Source: Marinobacter sp. ANT_B65
GTDB lineage: Bacteria > Pseudomonadota > Gammaproteobacteria > Pseudomonadales > Oleiphilaceae
Reading direction: 5' to 3'
Length of the DNA stretch: 64,000 nucleotides
NCBI RefSeq assembly: GCF_002407605.1
Contig: NZ_NXGV01000001.1
Location: 643-64,642 of the forward strand
Made by a program: the position numbers and the translations under genes. Every line of letters begins with the position of its first letter. The stretch's first letter is position 1. The notes beneath the pieces were generated by a model that was given only the letters and a program-made list of their open reading frames with translations, was not told the origin of the DNA and ran no database searches. Shown here piece after piece: positions 37,074-45,731 of this stretch.

Positions 37074-37250
37074 ACTTCCCGGACTGCCGTTATCAGATGT
37101 GGCCCTTGAACCCAAAGTTCAAGGTCGGTGGCCGCTGTGGCATATTAGGCTTTCCCCTGACGGGGACATGCTCACAATGCCCTGAAGTGGCCACCTGGGT
37201 AGTGCGCATCGGCTCGAGGACGAATCCGACCAGCGAACAGCCCAGGAAGT
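37074..37250 (-). ncRNA. ssrS: 6S RNA
   Basis: About 177 bases that mimic an open promoter and hold sigma-70 RNA polymerase in stationary phase. Recognised by location between zapA and ygfA and by conserved blocks on the minus strand: GAGCCGAT, GTGAGCATG, AAAGCCT and the 3' hairpin CCTTGAAC-TTTGG-GTTCAAGG. The ends pair as a closing stem (ACTTCC..GG..CTG with CAG..CC..GGAAGT), which sets the borders. TATAAT lies 7 bases before the predicted 5' end. Confidence 0.93.
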
Positions 37251-37256
37251 GAAATC

Positions 37257-37287
37257 ATTATAGGGTCAGACCCGGGGCTGATTGCAA
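37257..37287 (-). promoter_or_regulatory. Promoter of 6S RNA
   Basis: Consensus -10 TATAAT at 37257-37262 on the minus strand. A weak -35 TTGCAA lies at 37282-37287 with a 19-base spacer. Transcription would begin at about 37250. Confidence 0.7.
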
Positions 37288-37312
37288 CACCTATCGGGGA
37301 ATCTTCGCAGAA

Positions 37313-37609
37313 TCAGTGGTTGGAGGACTCTCCGAGAGCGTTTTCCAGCTTGCTGTCCATGGCTTTCAGCAGGGTGCTGGTGGCATCAGACATGGTGTCT
37401 CGCTCAAGCAGTTCGTGGGTCATGTTCAGGGCCGCCATCACCGCGATGCGTTCGGTTCCGAATACTTTGCCGCTGGTGCGTATTTCGCGCATTTTACTGT
37501 CCAGGTGCCTGGCCGCACGAATGAGGGCTTCCTGTTCCTCCGGGGGGCAGGCAACCAGATATTCCTTGTCGAGAATCTTGACCTCAACGGTGGTGGATTG
37601 CTTAGACAT
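37313..37609 (-). CDS. zapA: Cell-division protein ZapA
   Basis: FtsZ-associated protein that stabilises the Z-ring. 98 residues from ATG 37609. N-terminal VEVKILDKEYLVACPPEEQ is the globular head; the C-terminal half (TERIAVMAALNMTHELLE onwards) is a coiled coil. Its start overlaps the upstream stop by one base (TGATG). Confidence 0.95.
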   Translation of the reverse strand: MSKQSTTVEVKILDKEYLVACPPEEQEALIRAARHLDSKMREIRTSGKVFGTERIAVMAALNMTHELLERDTMSDATSTLLKAMDSKLENALGESSNH

Positions 37610-37815
37610 CAATGATGCTCCAGCGCCCGAAGGCGGCCGATCATGGCTTCGATCTTGTTTTTGGCAAGATCATTTTTGTGCATAAGCTGGGACCGTTCCC
37701 GGTTCCAGTCGTCCTGCAACTGCCTCAGGGTGGCATTGTTCTGTTCCAGTTTCTGGCAGTGTTCGATCAGCTTGTCCAGCTTGTCCGCTAATGCTTGTAC
37801 TTCGGACTGTTCCAT
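37609..37815 (-). CDS. TIGR02449/ZapB-like coiled-coil protein
   Basis: 68 residues, almost entirely coiled coil (ALADKLDKLIEHCQKLEQNN, then RERSQLMHKNDLAKNKIE). This small protein is regularly found just upstream of zapA in pseudomonad relatives. Coupling through TGATG supports a shared role with ZapA in Z-ring assembly, but it is not sequence-proved to be ZapB. Confidence 0.85.
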   Translation of the reverse strand: MEQSEVQALADKLDKLIEHCQKLEQNNATLRQLQDDWNRERSQLMHKNDLAKNKIEAMIGRLRALEHH

Positions 37816-37948
37816 GACGTGCCCAGCATAGGTTGAAGGTATTGCGCCTAACTATAAGTGCGCGCGCCATAACGGTCAATTTACATGGTTGTCATGAGAG
37901 CTACTCTCTGGCGTTCTTGGCTGTTTTCGTTCTCCAGCGAGAATTGCA

Positions 37949-39223
37949 TCACGATTCGCCGGGGCTTCCAAATCCTTGTGAACGGCTCTGGCGCCAGGCA
38001 CTGAATGCGGGGACCAGCGCTACTGCCACGGCGGCCAGAGGCACGGACGCCAGGAGAGCCCACTCCTCAAGGTTCAGTGGGCGGAGCTGAACCTGAAGCC
38101 CGTAATTTGTGAGTAACCAGGGGCCCAGCATTGAAACCGTGAATGCACTCAACGCCAGTGAAATCACGCAGGCCACTACCGCGAGCGCCAGGCACTCGAT
38201 GATATAGAGGCTTGCTATCAGTCCGGGAGAGGCACCTGTAGCGCGCAGGATCGCTATTTCATGGGCGCGCTGGGTCTGCAGTGTGAGTAGGACTGCAATC
38301 AACCCGATCAGGCTGGTAATTACCACGAATCCGGTTATACCCAACAGTGCCCGTTCAAACTGACTCATCAGGCGCCAGAGTTCGCTCAGGGCGACGCCCG
38401 GCAGAATGGCGGAGAGTGGCTCACCTGTGTATTGGTTAAGATCGCGCTGCACGCGGAATGTGAGGATCTTGCGATCCAGGCCGGCGAAGACGGCGGTGAT
38501 GGCGTCTGGTGTGAAATCCCGGCCCTCAGCTTGTGCTGGCGTGAGTGTACGGCCAGGAATGGCAACGCCAGACTCCCAGCCTACGTGTATAGCTTCCATT
38601 CCCTGGAGGCTGATGTATACCGCCTGGTCTACTGGCGTGCCCGTGGCCTCAAGAATGCCAGTCACCGTAAACGGAGTATTCGTGTGGTTGGAGAAGCTGG
38701 TACGGCCGCCGCCATGGGAAAGTATGATTTTGTCATCGAGGACGTGGTTCAGCTTTTTGGCTACACCCGCCCCCAAAACCACATCGAACACTCCGTCAAA
38801 CCACTGGCCGCTAGCCAGAGCCAGAGGCTGCCCCCGGCCAAACCGGAAGTGCCTGCCAAACCCTTCGTCTGTGCCGACAACCCGAAACCCTTTGTAGCTA
38901 TCACCCAGAGAAATGGGGATCAGCCAGTCAATGCGAGAGTCTTGTTTTAGTTCCTGGAACGTAGACCACCGGATGTTGTTTGTTGCATCGCCAATATGAA
39001 ACACCGTATACAGCAATAGATTTATCTGGCCGCTGCGGGCACCGATGATCAGGTCTGTATCACTGATGGTACTGGTAAAGGACTGTTTTACTTCTGTGCG
39101 CAGATACTGGATGCCGAGCAGCAAAGTGACGCTTAAAGTAAGCGTGAGGCACACCAGTGCCAATACCTTGCGCCGGTGCCAGAGGCTTGCGGTTGCCAGT
39201 GAGATTGCCAGACGGATTTTCAT
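37949..39223 (-). CDS. FtsX/MacB-type ABC transporter permease (zinc-linked cluster)
   Basis: 424 residues. One N-terminal membrane helix (about 20-40) is followed by a large periplasmic domain (about 45-290) and three C-terminal helices (about 295-315, 345-370, 385-405), the FtsX/LolC-like plan; QTQRAHEIAILRATGASPG is the signature loop that contacts the ATPase. With the ATPase next to it, the DUF3299 gene and the ZrgA gene it matches the content of the Zur-controlled PA4063-PA4066 group of P. aeruginosa. Overlaps the ATPase gene by four bases. Confidence 0.85.
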   Translation of the reverse strand: MKIRLAISLATASLWHRRKVLALVCLTLTLSVTLLLGIQYLRTEVKQSFTSTISDTDLIIGARSGQINLLLYTVFHIGDATNNIRWSTFQELKQDSRIDWLIPISLGDSYKGFRVVGTDEGFGRHFRFGRGQPLALASGQWFDGVFDVVLGAGVAKKLNHVLDDKIILSHGGGRTSFSNHTNTPFTVTGILEATGTPVDQAVYISLQGMEAIHVGWESGVAIPGRTLTPAQAEGRDFTPDAITAVFAGLDRKILTFRVQRDLNQYTGEPLSAILPGVALSELWRLMSQFERALLGITGFVVITSLIGLIAVLLTLQTQRAHEIAILRATGASPGLIASLYIIECLALAVVACVISLALSAFTVSMLGPWLLTNYGLQVQLRPLNLEEWALLASVPLAAVAVALVPAFSAWRQSRSQGFGSPGES

Positions 39224-39933
39224 GCCGGCACCTCCCCGAGTTGAATCTGATGGTGAAATCTCTGGGCGAGAGAGCGGTCATGGCTGACGAACAGAACGGA
39301 GGTGCTGGACTCTTCCGCCAACTTCAGCAAAAGGTCGATGAAGCGATCGCGGTTGTTGCTGTCCAGTGCAGAGGTTGGCTCGTCTGCCAGAATAATTTCC
39401 GGGGCACCGATCAGCGCCCGCGCAGCGGCAATCCGTTGCTGCTGGCCAATACTGAGCTGGGTCACTTTCTTTTGCCAGTGGCTTTCAGGAATGTTGAGTG
39501 CGGTCAGCAGCGTCTGAGCTGCACCTGAAGCCTCGCCCGATGAGGTCTTGCGTATTTTTGAGAGTCTGCAGGGCAGGGTCACGTTGGCCTGGGCCGTAAG
39601 GTAGGGCACAAGGTTGAATTGCTGGAAGATCACGCCAATATGATCAGCCCGGAAACGATCACGTTTGCCCGAACCCAGTTTCTGGATGCTTGTTCCCAGC
39701 AGGTTGATGGTGCCGGTTGCTGGCGGAAGCATGCCCGCCAGAAGGCTCAGGAAAGTGCTCTTTCCGGTACCGCTTGGGCCGTGAAGGAAAAGGTGCTCGC
39801 CTCGTGGCAGGAGTAAATCCGGGAATGTGAGTGCCGGCTGATGTTTGTCCCAGCGGAATGTGAGGTCTTTGACCTCAATGGCCGCGGTTCCATCTGCAGG
39901 TCTTTGTGTACTGGATTCTGACTGGCTATTCAT
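39220..39933 (-). CDS. LolD/MacB-type ABC transporter ATP-binding protein
   Basis: 237 residues. Walker A GPSGTGKST, Q-loop IFQQFNLVPYL, signature variant LSIGQQQR (Ile replaces the first Gly of LSGGQ), Walker B IILADEPTSALD and a switch His in FVSHDRS. Partner of the downstream FtsX-type permease. The probable promoter lies in the 86-base gap shared with the divergent DUF3299 gene. A role in zinc handling is inferred from gene content. Confidence 0.9.
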   Translation of the reverse strand: MNSQSESSTQRPADGTAAIEVKDLTFRWDKHQPALTFPDLLLPRGEHLFLHGPSGTGKSTFLSLLAGMLPPATGTINLLGTSIQKLGSGKRDRFRADHIGVIFQQFNLVPYLTAQANVTLPCRLSKIRKTSSGEASGAAQTLLTALNIPESHWQKKVTQLSIGQQQRIAAARALIGAPEIILADEPTSALDSNNRDRFIDLLLKLAEESSTSVLFVSHDRSLAQRFHHQIQLGEVPA

Positions 39934-40019
39934 GTTGATCCTTACCCGCCCCGTGTATTATGTCTGGCATAGATTCGCCGGCGTTTACTTCGCTGTCAGT
40001 TTTTCGGAGAGTTATATTG

Positions 40020-40550
40020 ATGATCCAGTCCTTACATTGCCCTGCCAGGCTACTCCTTCCGGTTCTGATGATTGCTCTGCTGGGCGCAGCTGTTCCGGCA
40101 TATTCAGAAACGAAGCAGGAGTTGCGGGAAATTGACTGGCTCGATCTGATGCCTGCTGAAGATCTGGCCTTGCTTGAAAATATGCCAGAACTTGAGCACG
40201 AGGGCGATGGCCCGACTTTGCTGCCGGACGAAATAATGACCGGCAGGGTTGTTCCGGAGATGGCTAGCGTTCAAGGCCGCATCCCCGGTTTTGTGGTGCC
40301 GCTCAAGACAACCAGGGATATGCGCATTCTGGAGTTTTTCCTGGTGCCATATTACGGAGCCTGCATCCATGTGCCGCCGCCGCCGCCCAACCAGATTATT
40401 CATATGAAATACAAAGAGGGGTTCAAGCTCGATGCCCTGTACGATCCGGTCTGGGTTACAGGTACACTTGTTATTGACCGGACGGAAACAGACATAGGTA
40501 CGTCCTCATACTCAATGGTGGTAGAAGCTGTTGAACCCTACGAGGAATAG
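40020..40550 (+). CDS. DUF3299 periplasmic protein
   Basis: 176 residues from ATG 40020, with GGAGAG 8 bases upstream. A signal peptide (cut near AYS) is followed by the DUF3299 domain: VQGRIPGFVVPLKT, FFLVPYYGACIHVPPPPPNQ with a single Cys and His as possible metal ligands, and DPVWVTGTLVID. Homologues sit beside this ABC transporter in pseudomonads. Here it is divergent from the ATPase gene and converges on the ZrgA gene two bases away. Confidence 0.85.
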   Translation: MIQSLHCPARLLLPVLMIALLGAAVPAYSETKQELREIDWLDLMPAEDLALLENMPELEHEGDGPTLLPDEIMTGRVVPEMASVQGRIPGFVVPLKTTRDMRILEFFLVPYYGACIHVPPPPPNQIIHMKYKEGFKLDALYDPVWVTGTLVIDRTETDIGTSSYSMVVEAVEPYEE

Positions 40551-40552
40551 TT

Positions 40553-41134
40553 TCAGCGACCGGTATTGAATGAGCTCTCTCCATGCCCCAGGCGGGTGGC
40601 TCCTTGTCCATCCGGGCCGGCCCAGGCTATATCGAGATCTTCGATGCCAGGAAACCGGGTGATGAGTGGCGTCGTCAGAGAGGCAGGCTCATCAAGTCCG
40701 GGGCAGTTCAAAGTCTGGATTACTGTGATATCTGCGTGCTGAGCGCCGTGGTTGTGGTCTGATTCGTCATGCTCGTCGTGGTCGTCATGCTCGTGCTGAT
40801 CGTGCCCGCCTGCAATTTCATGCTGAACCTCTGTGGCTTTCACTATGCAGGTGGATTCGGGTGTGTTTATCAGGGGGGTTTCGCTTAGCCACATGGTCGT
40901 GCTTTCTATAACCTGGTGTTGCTCCGGTGTGCGCGGCTCATGCTCGAATCCAAGTATATTTGCAGCCGGCGACAGGAACAGTATTTCGACCTGGCTACCG
41001 GTGAACGCAAGTTGCATTTCTGCGTGTCCGTGCTGATGGGAAGCCGGGTTATCTGCAGCCATGGTGTTCGCGCTGACGATGGCGGTAAGAAGTGTCGATA
41101 CGATTGGTAATGTCAGGAGCTTTTTGGGGTGCAT
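40553..41134 (-). CDS. zrgA: ZrgA/DUF2796 His-rich periplasmic zinc protein
   Basis: 193 residues from ATG 41134; the frame continues upstream but this ATG has a ribosome site (GAGGA) and opens a signal peptide cut near NTMAA. The mature start has HQHGHAEMQ, and residues 111-133 are a His/Asp/Glu cluster with nine His. DUF2796 members are periplasmic zinc binders linked to uptake and Zur control. The Zur-like palindrome lies 24 bases upstream. Confidence 0.85.
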   Translation of the reverse strand: MHPKKLLTLPIVSTLLTAIVSANTMAADNPASHQHGHAEMQLAFTGSQVEILFLSPAANILGFEHEPRTPEQHQVIESTTMWLSETPLINTPESTCIVKATEVQHEIAGGHDQHEHDDHDEHDESDHNHGAQHADITVIQTLNCPGLDEPASLTTPLITRFPGIEDLDIAWAGPDGQGATRLGHGESSFNTGR

Positions 41135-41157
41135 CACTCTGTCCTCTGATCGAAAAT

Positions 41158-41175
41158 GATATGTTATAACATGTT
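41158..41175. promoter_or_regulatory. Zur-like operator
   Basis: Inverted repeat GATATGTTA/TAACATGTT with the perfect 12-base core ATGTTATAACAT. It resembles gammaproteobacterial Zur boxes (TGTTATAACAT arm) and is placed where a repressor would block the zrgA promoter. It is also 98 bases upstream of ygfB. Confidence 0.6.
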
Positions 41176-41272
41176 CCTCTCTCAATTCGCGAAAATCAAC
41201 CTGCGAGTGCCTTGATGGCACCTGAATGTTAGGATAGTTCCCTAACCCTATAACACAGGATTGGCTTGTTTC

Positions 41273-41872
41273 ATGTCAGAAACCGACACTGCCAGCGCGG
41301 CCTATGCCGAAGAATTCGAGCGCTGGGCTAACATATTCAGCACCCATAAAGCGTTCAGTCATCCTTCCGAACTGCATGGCGCCCTTTGTGGCCGTCTGGC
41401 CGCCGGATCACGCATAGAGGAAGACGAGTGGCTTGCCATGGTTTGCGAACACATGGGGTTGCCCGAAAGCGCGACCGGGGAAGCCAGTGACCTGTCCGTA
41501 TTCATGAACGAAGCCTACGAACAAACGCTGGCCATTCTGAAGTCGGCTGACATGAGCTTTCACCCTTTGCTGCCTGATGATGATTATGCGATTGACCAAC
41601 GCCTGGAAGCCCTGGTGGCCTGGGTACGTGGTTTTCTTGAAGGTATGGCCCTGTCTGCCGGAGAGTCTCTGGGCGAGGCGCCGGATGAAATTCGCGAGTT
41701 GATCGAGGATATGGTGGCCATCAGCCAGGTTTCGGAAGATCAGGAATCAGACCAGGAAAGCGAACAGCAACTGATGGAGATAACCGAATACATCCGGCTC
41801 GGGGCTCTGGCCGTATTCACCGAGTTCAATCCCCCGGAAAAACCGGCACAGCTAACGCCAACGCTGCATTAA
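41273..41872 (+). CDS. ygfB: UPF0149/YgfB family protein
   Basis: 199 residues from ATG 41273. Helical family with the conserved HGALCGRLAAGSRIEEDEWL and a later LEALVAWVRGFLEGMAL. YgfB in P. aeruginosa modulates beta-lactamase and autolysin regulation; transfer of that role is inference. First gene of ygfB-pepP-ubiH-ubiI, the usual gammaproteobacterial order near zapA and ssrS. Confidence 0.92.
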   Translation: MSETDTASAAYAEEFERWANIFSTHKAFSHPSELHGALCGRLAAGSRIEEDEWLAMVCEHMGLPESATGEASDLSVFMNEAYEQTLAILKSADMSFHPLLPDDDYAIDQRLEALVAWVRGFLEGMALSAGESLGEAPDEIRELIEDMVAISQVSEDQESDQESEQQLMEITEYIRLGALAVFTEFNPPEKPAQLTPTLH

Positions 41873-41898
41873 GCGTCTCACACACTGCGGGAGAATCC

Positions 41899-43218
41899 AT
41901 GTCGTCTATTATACCCGTCAAAGAATTTGCCGAGCGCCGTCGCAAACTGATGGAGCGCATGGCGCCCGACAGTATTGCCATTATTCCGGCTGCGCCTGAA
42001 CGTGTCCGGAACCGGGATGTGTTGCACCCATTCCGTCAGGACAGCGATTTCCAGTACCTGACCGGTTTCGGTGAACCTGAGGCTGTATTGGCGCTGATTC
42101 CGGGCCGCGAGCACGGTGAGTCGGTACTGTTCTGTAAAGAGAAAAATCCTGAGAAGGAACTCTGGGATGGCTTTCTTGTGGGGCCTGAGGGGGCAATTGA
42201 ACGTTACGGCCTGGATGACGCCTTCCCGGTATCCGATATCGACGACATCCTGCCAGGTATGATTGAAGGGCGCAGCCGGGTGTACTACCCGCTTGGCAAA
42301 GATCAGGGTTTCGATACCCGGGTTATGGACTGGGTCAAAGTTCTTCGCAGCAAGGTTAAAAGCGGTGCGCATCCGCCAGGTGAGTTCGTTTCGCTGGAGC
42401 ACCTGCTGCACGATCTGCGGTTATATAAAAGCGCGAGCGAGATCAAGGCCATGGCGCGAGCAGGTGAAATCAGTGCCGAAGCCCATATCCGTGCGATGAA
42501 GCGTGCCAGGAAGGGTGGGAACGAATACAACCTTGAGGCTGAGTTGATTCATACGTTCATGGATCATGGGGCCCGTTCCACGGCTTATCCATCCATCGTC
42601 GGTGGTGGTGCCAATGGTTGCATTCTGCATTACATCGAGAATACAGCGCCCCTGAATGAGGGCGATCTGGTACTGATTGATGCAGGCTGTGAAGTGGAAT
42701 GTTACGCATCTGACATTACCCGAACCTTTCCGGTCAGCGGTAAATTCAGCCCCGAGCAGCGGGCAGTTTACGAAGTGGTACTGGACTCTCAGTATGCAGC
42801 CATCGAAGCGGTTCGTCCCGGTAACCACTGGAACCACCCTCACGAAGCGGCCTTGAGAGTACTGACTGCAGGGCTGATCGATCTGGGGATTTTGTCGGGC
42901 ACGGTTGATGATGCCATTGCCAGCGAAGCCTTCAAACCCTTCTTCATGCACCGCACTGGCCACTGGCTGGGGCTGGATGTGCACGATGTAGGCGATTACA
43001 AAGTTGGCGATGCATGGCGATTGCTTGAACCGGGCATGGTGTTGACGGTTGAGCCTGGCCTGTATATCGCGCCGGATAATACCGATGTGGATGAAAAATG
43101 GCGTGGGATTGGTATCCGCATTGAAGACGACGTAGTGGTGACGAAAGAGGGATGCCGGGTACTGACAAACGGCGTGCCCAAAACTGTTGAAGAGATTGAA
43201 GCACTGATGGCGGGATGA
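41899..43218 (+). CDS. pepP: Xaa-Pro aminopeptidase
   Basis: Removes N-terminal residues before proline. 439 residues with GGGAGAA before the ATG. The N-terminal creatinase-like domain is followed by a pita-bread fold with the metal ligands Asp in LIDAGCEVECYASDITRTFP, His in RTGHWLGLDVHDVG and Glu in VLTVEPGLY and GIRIEDDV. It lies 4 bases before ubiH. Confidence 0.96.
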   Translation: MSSIIPVKEFAERRRKLMERMAPDSIAIIPAAPERVRNRDVLHPFRQDSDFQYLTGFGEPEAVLALIPGREHGESVLFCKEKNPEKELWDGFLVGPEGAIERYGLDDAFPVSDIDDILPGMIEGRSRVYYPLGKDQGFDTRVMDWVKVLRSKVKSGAHPPGEFVSLEHLLHDLRLYKSASEIKAMARAGEISAEAHIRAMKRARKGGNEYNLEAELIHTFMDHGARSTAYPSIVGGGANGCILHYIENTAPLNEGDLVLIDAGCEVECYASDITRTFPVSGKFSPEQRAVYEVVLDSQYAAIEAVRPGNHWNHPHEAALRVLTAGLIDLGILSGTVDDAIASEAFKPFFMHRTGHWLGLDVHDVGDYKVGDAWRLLEPGMVLTVEPGLYIAPDNTDVDEKWRGIGIRIEDDVVVTKEGCRVLTNGVPKTVEEIEALMAG

Positions 43219-43222
43219 GCCT

Positions 43223-44488
43223 GTGACTCACTCAGATACCGATGTGATCATTGCTGGCGGAGGGCTTGCAGGTGCGACACTGGCCCTGGCTCTTGCCCGG
43301 GTTGCGCCTGCGCTGAGAGTGACAGTGGTTGAGGCTTTTCCATTGTCTGCAGATGCCTTGCCCGAGTCCTACCAGCCCAGCTATGACGCCCGCTCTACAG
43401 CGCTGGCCTGGGGTTCGCGGCTGGTCTTCGAAGAGCTTGGGCTCTGGTCGCGGTTGTCGGAGCATGCAACTCCTATCCGGCATATTCACGTTTCCGACCG
43501 GGGCCGCTTCGGTGCCACCCGTCTGGCAGCCAGTGAATACGGGCAGGAGGCTCTGGGCTATGTGGTGGATAACCGCTGGATGGGGCTGTGCCTGATGCGG
43601 GAGTTACTGGATACCGGTACCCAGTGGCACGCGCCAGCCGAGGTCACTGGCATGGAACCCTGCCAACATGGGGTGAGCGTTGCCGTAAGGACTGGAGATG
43701 ACACTCGCACTATCACCGGTCAATGTCTGATTGTTGCAGATGGAGGTCGTTCAGGGTTGAGAGAAAAGCTCGGCTTTCAGCCCCGACATCATGGATATGA
43801 GCAGAATGCTCTGATTGCCAACGTGTCCACCAGCGACAGCCATCAGTTCACTGCATTCGAACGCTTTACCGATACCGGGCCCATGGCCCTGTTGCCCCAT
43901 GGTTCGCCGTCCCGTGCAGGCCGCCAGTCGGCACTGGTCTGGACCTTAAGTGACAAGGAACTCGGAGAGGTTCTGGAAATGTCCGATGGCGACAAATGTC
44001 AGCGGCTTCAGGAGCGGTTTGGCTGGAGACTGGGCCGGTTTACGCGGATTGGTGAATGTAATCACTACCCGCTGAAGCTTACCACGGTTGATGAACCGGT
44101 AAGGCCTGGCGTAGCGCTTGTAGGCAATGCCGCCCATGCTTTGCACCCGGTTGCAGGGCAGGGCTTTAACCTGGCGTTGCGGGGCCTGATGACTCTTGCA
44201 GAGCAATTCCGGTTGGCTGCTGAGCAAGGCCTGTCTCCGGGTGATTTTCATATTTTGCGCCGTTATCACGAGCTGCACAGCCCGGACTGGAAGCAAACCG
44301 TACAATTCTCGGATTCTCTGATCCGTATCTTTGGTAAATCTCCGGCACCAGTGGCGGTGGCCCGTGATGCCGGGCTGGTAGGCCTGGATCTGCTACCTGG
44401 AGCCAAGCGACTGTTTGCGCGTAAAGCCATGGGTACCGGCGGGCGCAGGGCAGTCATTAACGGGCCTGCGGCAAGCGGTAAGATATGA
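43223..44488 (+). CDS. ubiH: 2-octaprenyl-6-methoxyphenol hydroxylase
   Basis: FAD monooxygenase of ubiquinone synthesis. 421 residues from GTG 43223 (MTHSDTDVIIAGGGLAGATL). The dinucleotide fold GGGLAGA, the RSTALAWGS motif typical of UbiH/UbiF/COQ6, CLIVADGGRSGLRE and GNAAHALHPVAGQGFNLALR are all present. ATGA overlap with the next hydroxylase gene. Confidence 0.95.
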   Translation: MTHSDTDVIIAGGGLAGATLALALARVAPALRVTVVEAFPLSADALPESYQPSYDARSTALAWGSRLVFEELGLWSRLSEHATPIRHIHVSDRGRFGATRLAASEYGQEALGYVVDNRWMGLCLMRELLDTGTQWHAPAEVTGMEPCQHGVSVAVRTGDDTRTITGQCLIVADGGRSGLREKLGFQPRHHGYEQNALIANVSTSDSHQFTAFERFTDTGPMALLPHGSPSRAGRQSALVWTLSDKELGEVLEMSDGDKCQRLQERFGWRLGRFTRIGECNHYPLKLTTVDEPVRPGVALVGNAAHALHPVAGQGFNLALRGLMTLAEQFRLAAEQGLSPGDFHILRRYHELHSPDWKQTVQFSDSLIRIFGKSPAPVAVARDAGLVGLDLLPGAKRLFARKAMGTGGRRAVINGPAASGKI

Positions 44489-45708
44489 GCAATACAGAAG
44501 TATTCGATATTCTTGTTGTTGGCGGTGGCATGACTGGAACCGCACTGGCTCTCGGCTTGTCCCGGCAGGGGTGGAACACTGGCCTGATCGAGGCGGCTGA
44601 CCGTACCACTCTGTTGCAAGCTCCGGCTGCGGTTACAGGTGTGGAGGATTTTGAGCCCCGGGTGAGTGCTATTTCCGTTGCGAGTCAGCAGCTTCTGGAA
44701 TCGCTGGGAGCCTGGCAGGGCATCACCGCCGGACGTCATTGCCCCTATCAGGGTATGACTGTTTGGGATGGAGACGGCACCGGACGCATCCATTTTGATG
44801 CGGCTGAATTGCAGGCCCGTGCGCTGGGCACGATTGTCGAAAACCGTGGTCTGGTCAGAGCACTGTTCGAAGTAGTGGAAAACAGCTCGGTTGAGTTGAT
44901 TGATAAGGTCCAGGTTACAGGCTGTTCGCTGGACGGGGATCAACGCAACCTGGAGCTTTCGGATGGCCGCAGACCCGGAGCCCGGCTTGTGGTCGCTGCC
45001 GACGGTGCCAACTCCAGGCTGCGCCAGTGGGTAGGGCTGCCTACCCGTGAGTGGGATTATGATCAACAAGCCATTGTCTGTACTGTACGCACGGCCCTGA
45101 CCCACCAATACACTGCCTGGCAGCGATTTTCTCAAACCGGACCACTGGCATTTCTGCCGCTGTCTGCGGAAGGTGGAGATGAGCATTTCTGCTCCATCGT
45201 CTGGTCACAGGATACCGGCGAAGCCCGACGTCTGATGACGCTGGATGATGCGGCTTTCACTGCGGAACTTGAGCGCGCAATCGAAAGAGAGCTCGGAGCC
45301 ATTGAGGCTGTTTCCCGGCGCTTTGCTTTTCCGCTCAGGCAGCGCCATGCGAAAGATTACATTGCACAAGGTTTTGCAATGATAGGCGATGCTGCCCATA
45401 CCATTCACCCGCTTGCCGGGCAGGGTGCCAACCTGGGATACGGTGATGTCCGGGTTTTGCTGGAAGAACTGGCCCGGGCCAGAAGTTCCGGCTTGAGCCC
45501 TGCTAATGAGCTGGTTCTGGGTCGCTATCAACGTCGTCGCAAGGGTGACAACCTGAGCATGATGGCTGCCATGGAGGGTTTCAAACAGCTATTTGGTCGT
45601 GATGAACTGCCATTGAGATGGCTCAGGAATACCGGTATGCGCTGGCTTGACGGTCTTGGCCCGGTAAAAAACCGGATTGCTGCAGAGGCCATGGGGCTGA
45701 GGGGCTGA
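44485..45708 (+). CDS. ubiI: UbiI-like ubiquinone hydroxylase (UbiH/VisC family)
   Basis: 407 residues, paralogous to the preceding gene: VVGGGMTGTALALGLSRQ for FAD, PRVSAISVASQQLLESLGAW, VVAADGANSRLR and IGDAAHTIHPLAGQGANLGYGD. Position after ubiH matches visC/ubiI, the C5 hydroxylase, but UbiF-type C6 activity cannot be excluded by eye. Its stop is 23 bases from that of the convergent apbE. Confidence 0.88.
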   Translation: MSNTEVFDILVVGGGMTGTALALGLSRQGWNTGLIEAADRTTLLQAPAAVTGVEDFEPRVSAISVASQQLLESLGAWQGITAGRHCPYQGMTVWDGDGTGRIHFDAAELQARALGTIVENRGLVRALFEVVENSSVELIDKVQVTGCSLDGDQRNLELSDGRRPGARLVVAADGANSRLRQWVGLPTREWDYDQQAIVCTVRTALTHQYTAWQRFSQTGPLAFLPLSAEGGDEHFCSIVWSQDTGEARRLMTLDDAAFTAELERAIERELGAIEAVSRRFAFPLRQRHAKDYIAQGFAMIGDAAHTIHPLAGQGANLGYGDVRVLLEELARARSSGLSPANELVLGRYQRRRKGDNLSMMAAMEGFKQLFGRDELPLRWLRNTGMRWLDGLGPVKNRIAAEAMGLRG

Positions 45709-45731
45709 GGCGGGCTGAGAAGTTGAACGGT

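Noticed and set aside
37068..37115. Upstream start for ygfA
   Set aside because: Lies inside the 6S RNA and encodes non-conserved residues.
39934..40019. Searched for a second Zur box between the ATPase and DUF3299 genes
   Set aside because: No palindrome resembling the TGTTATAACA core was found.
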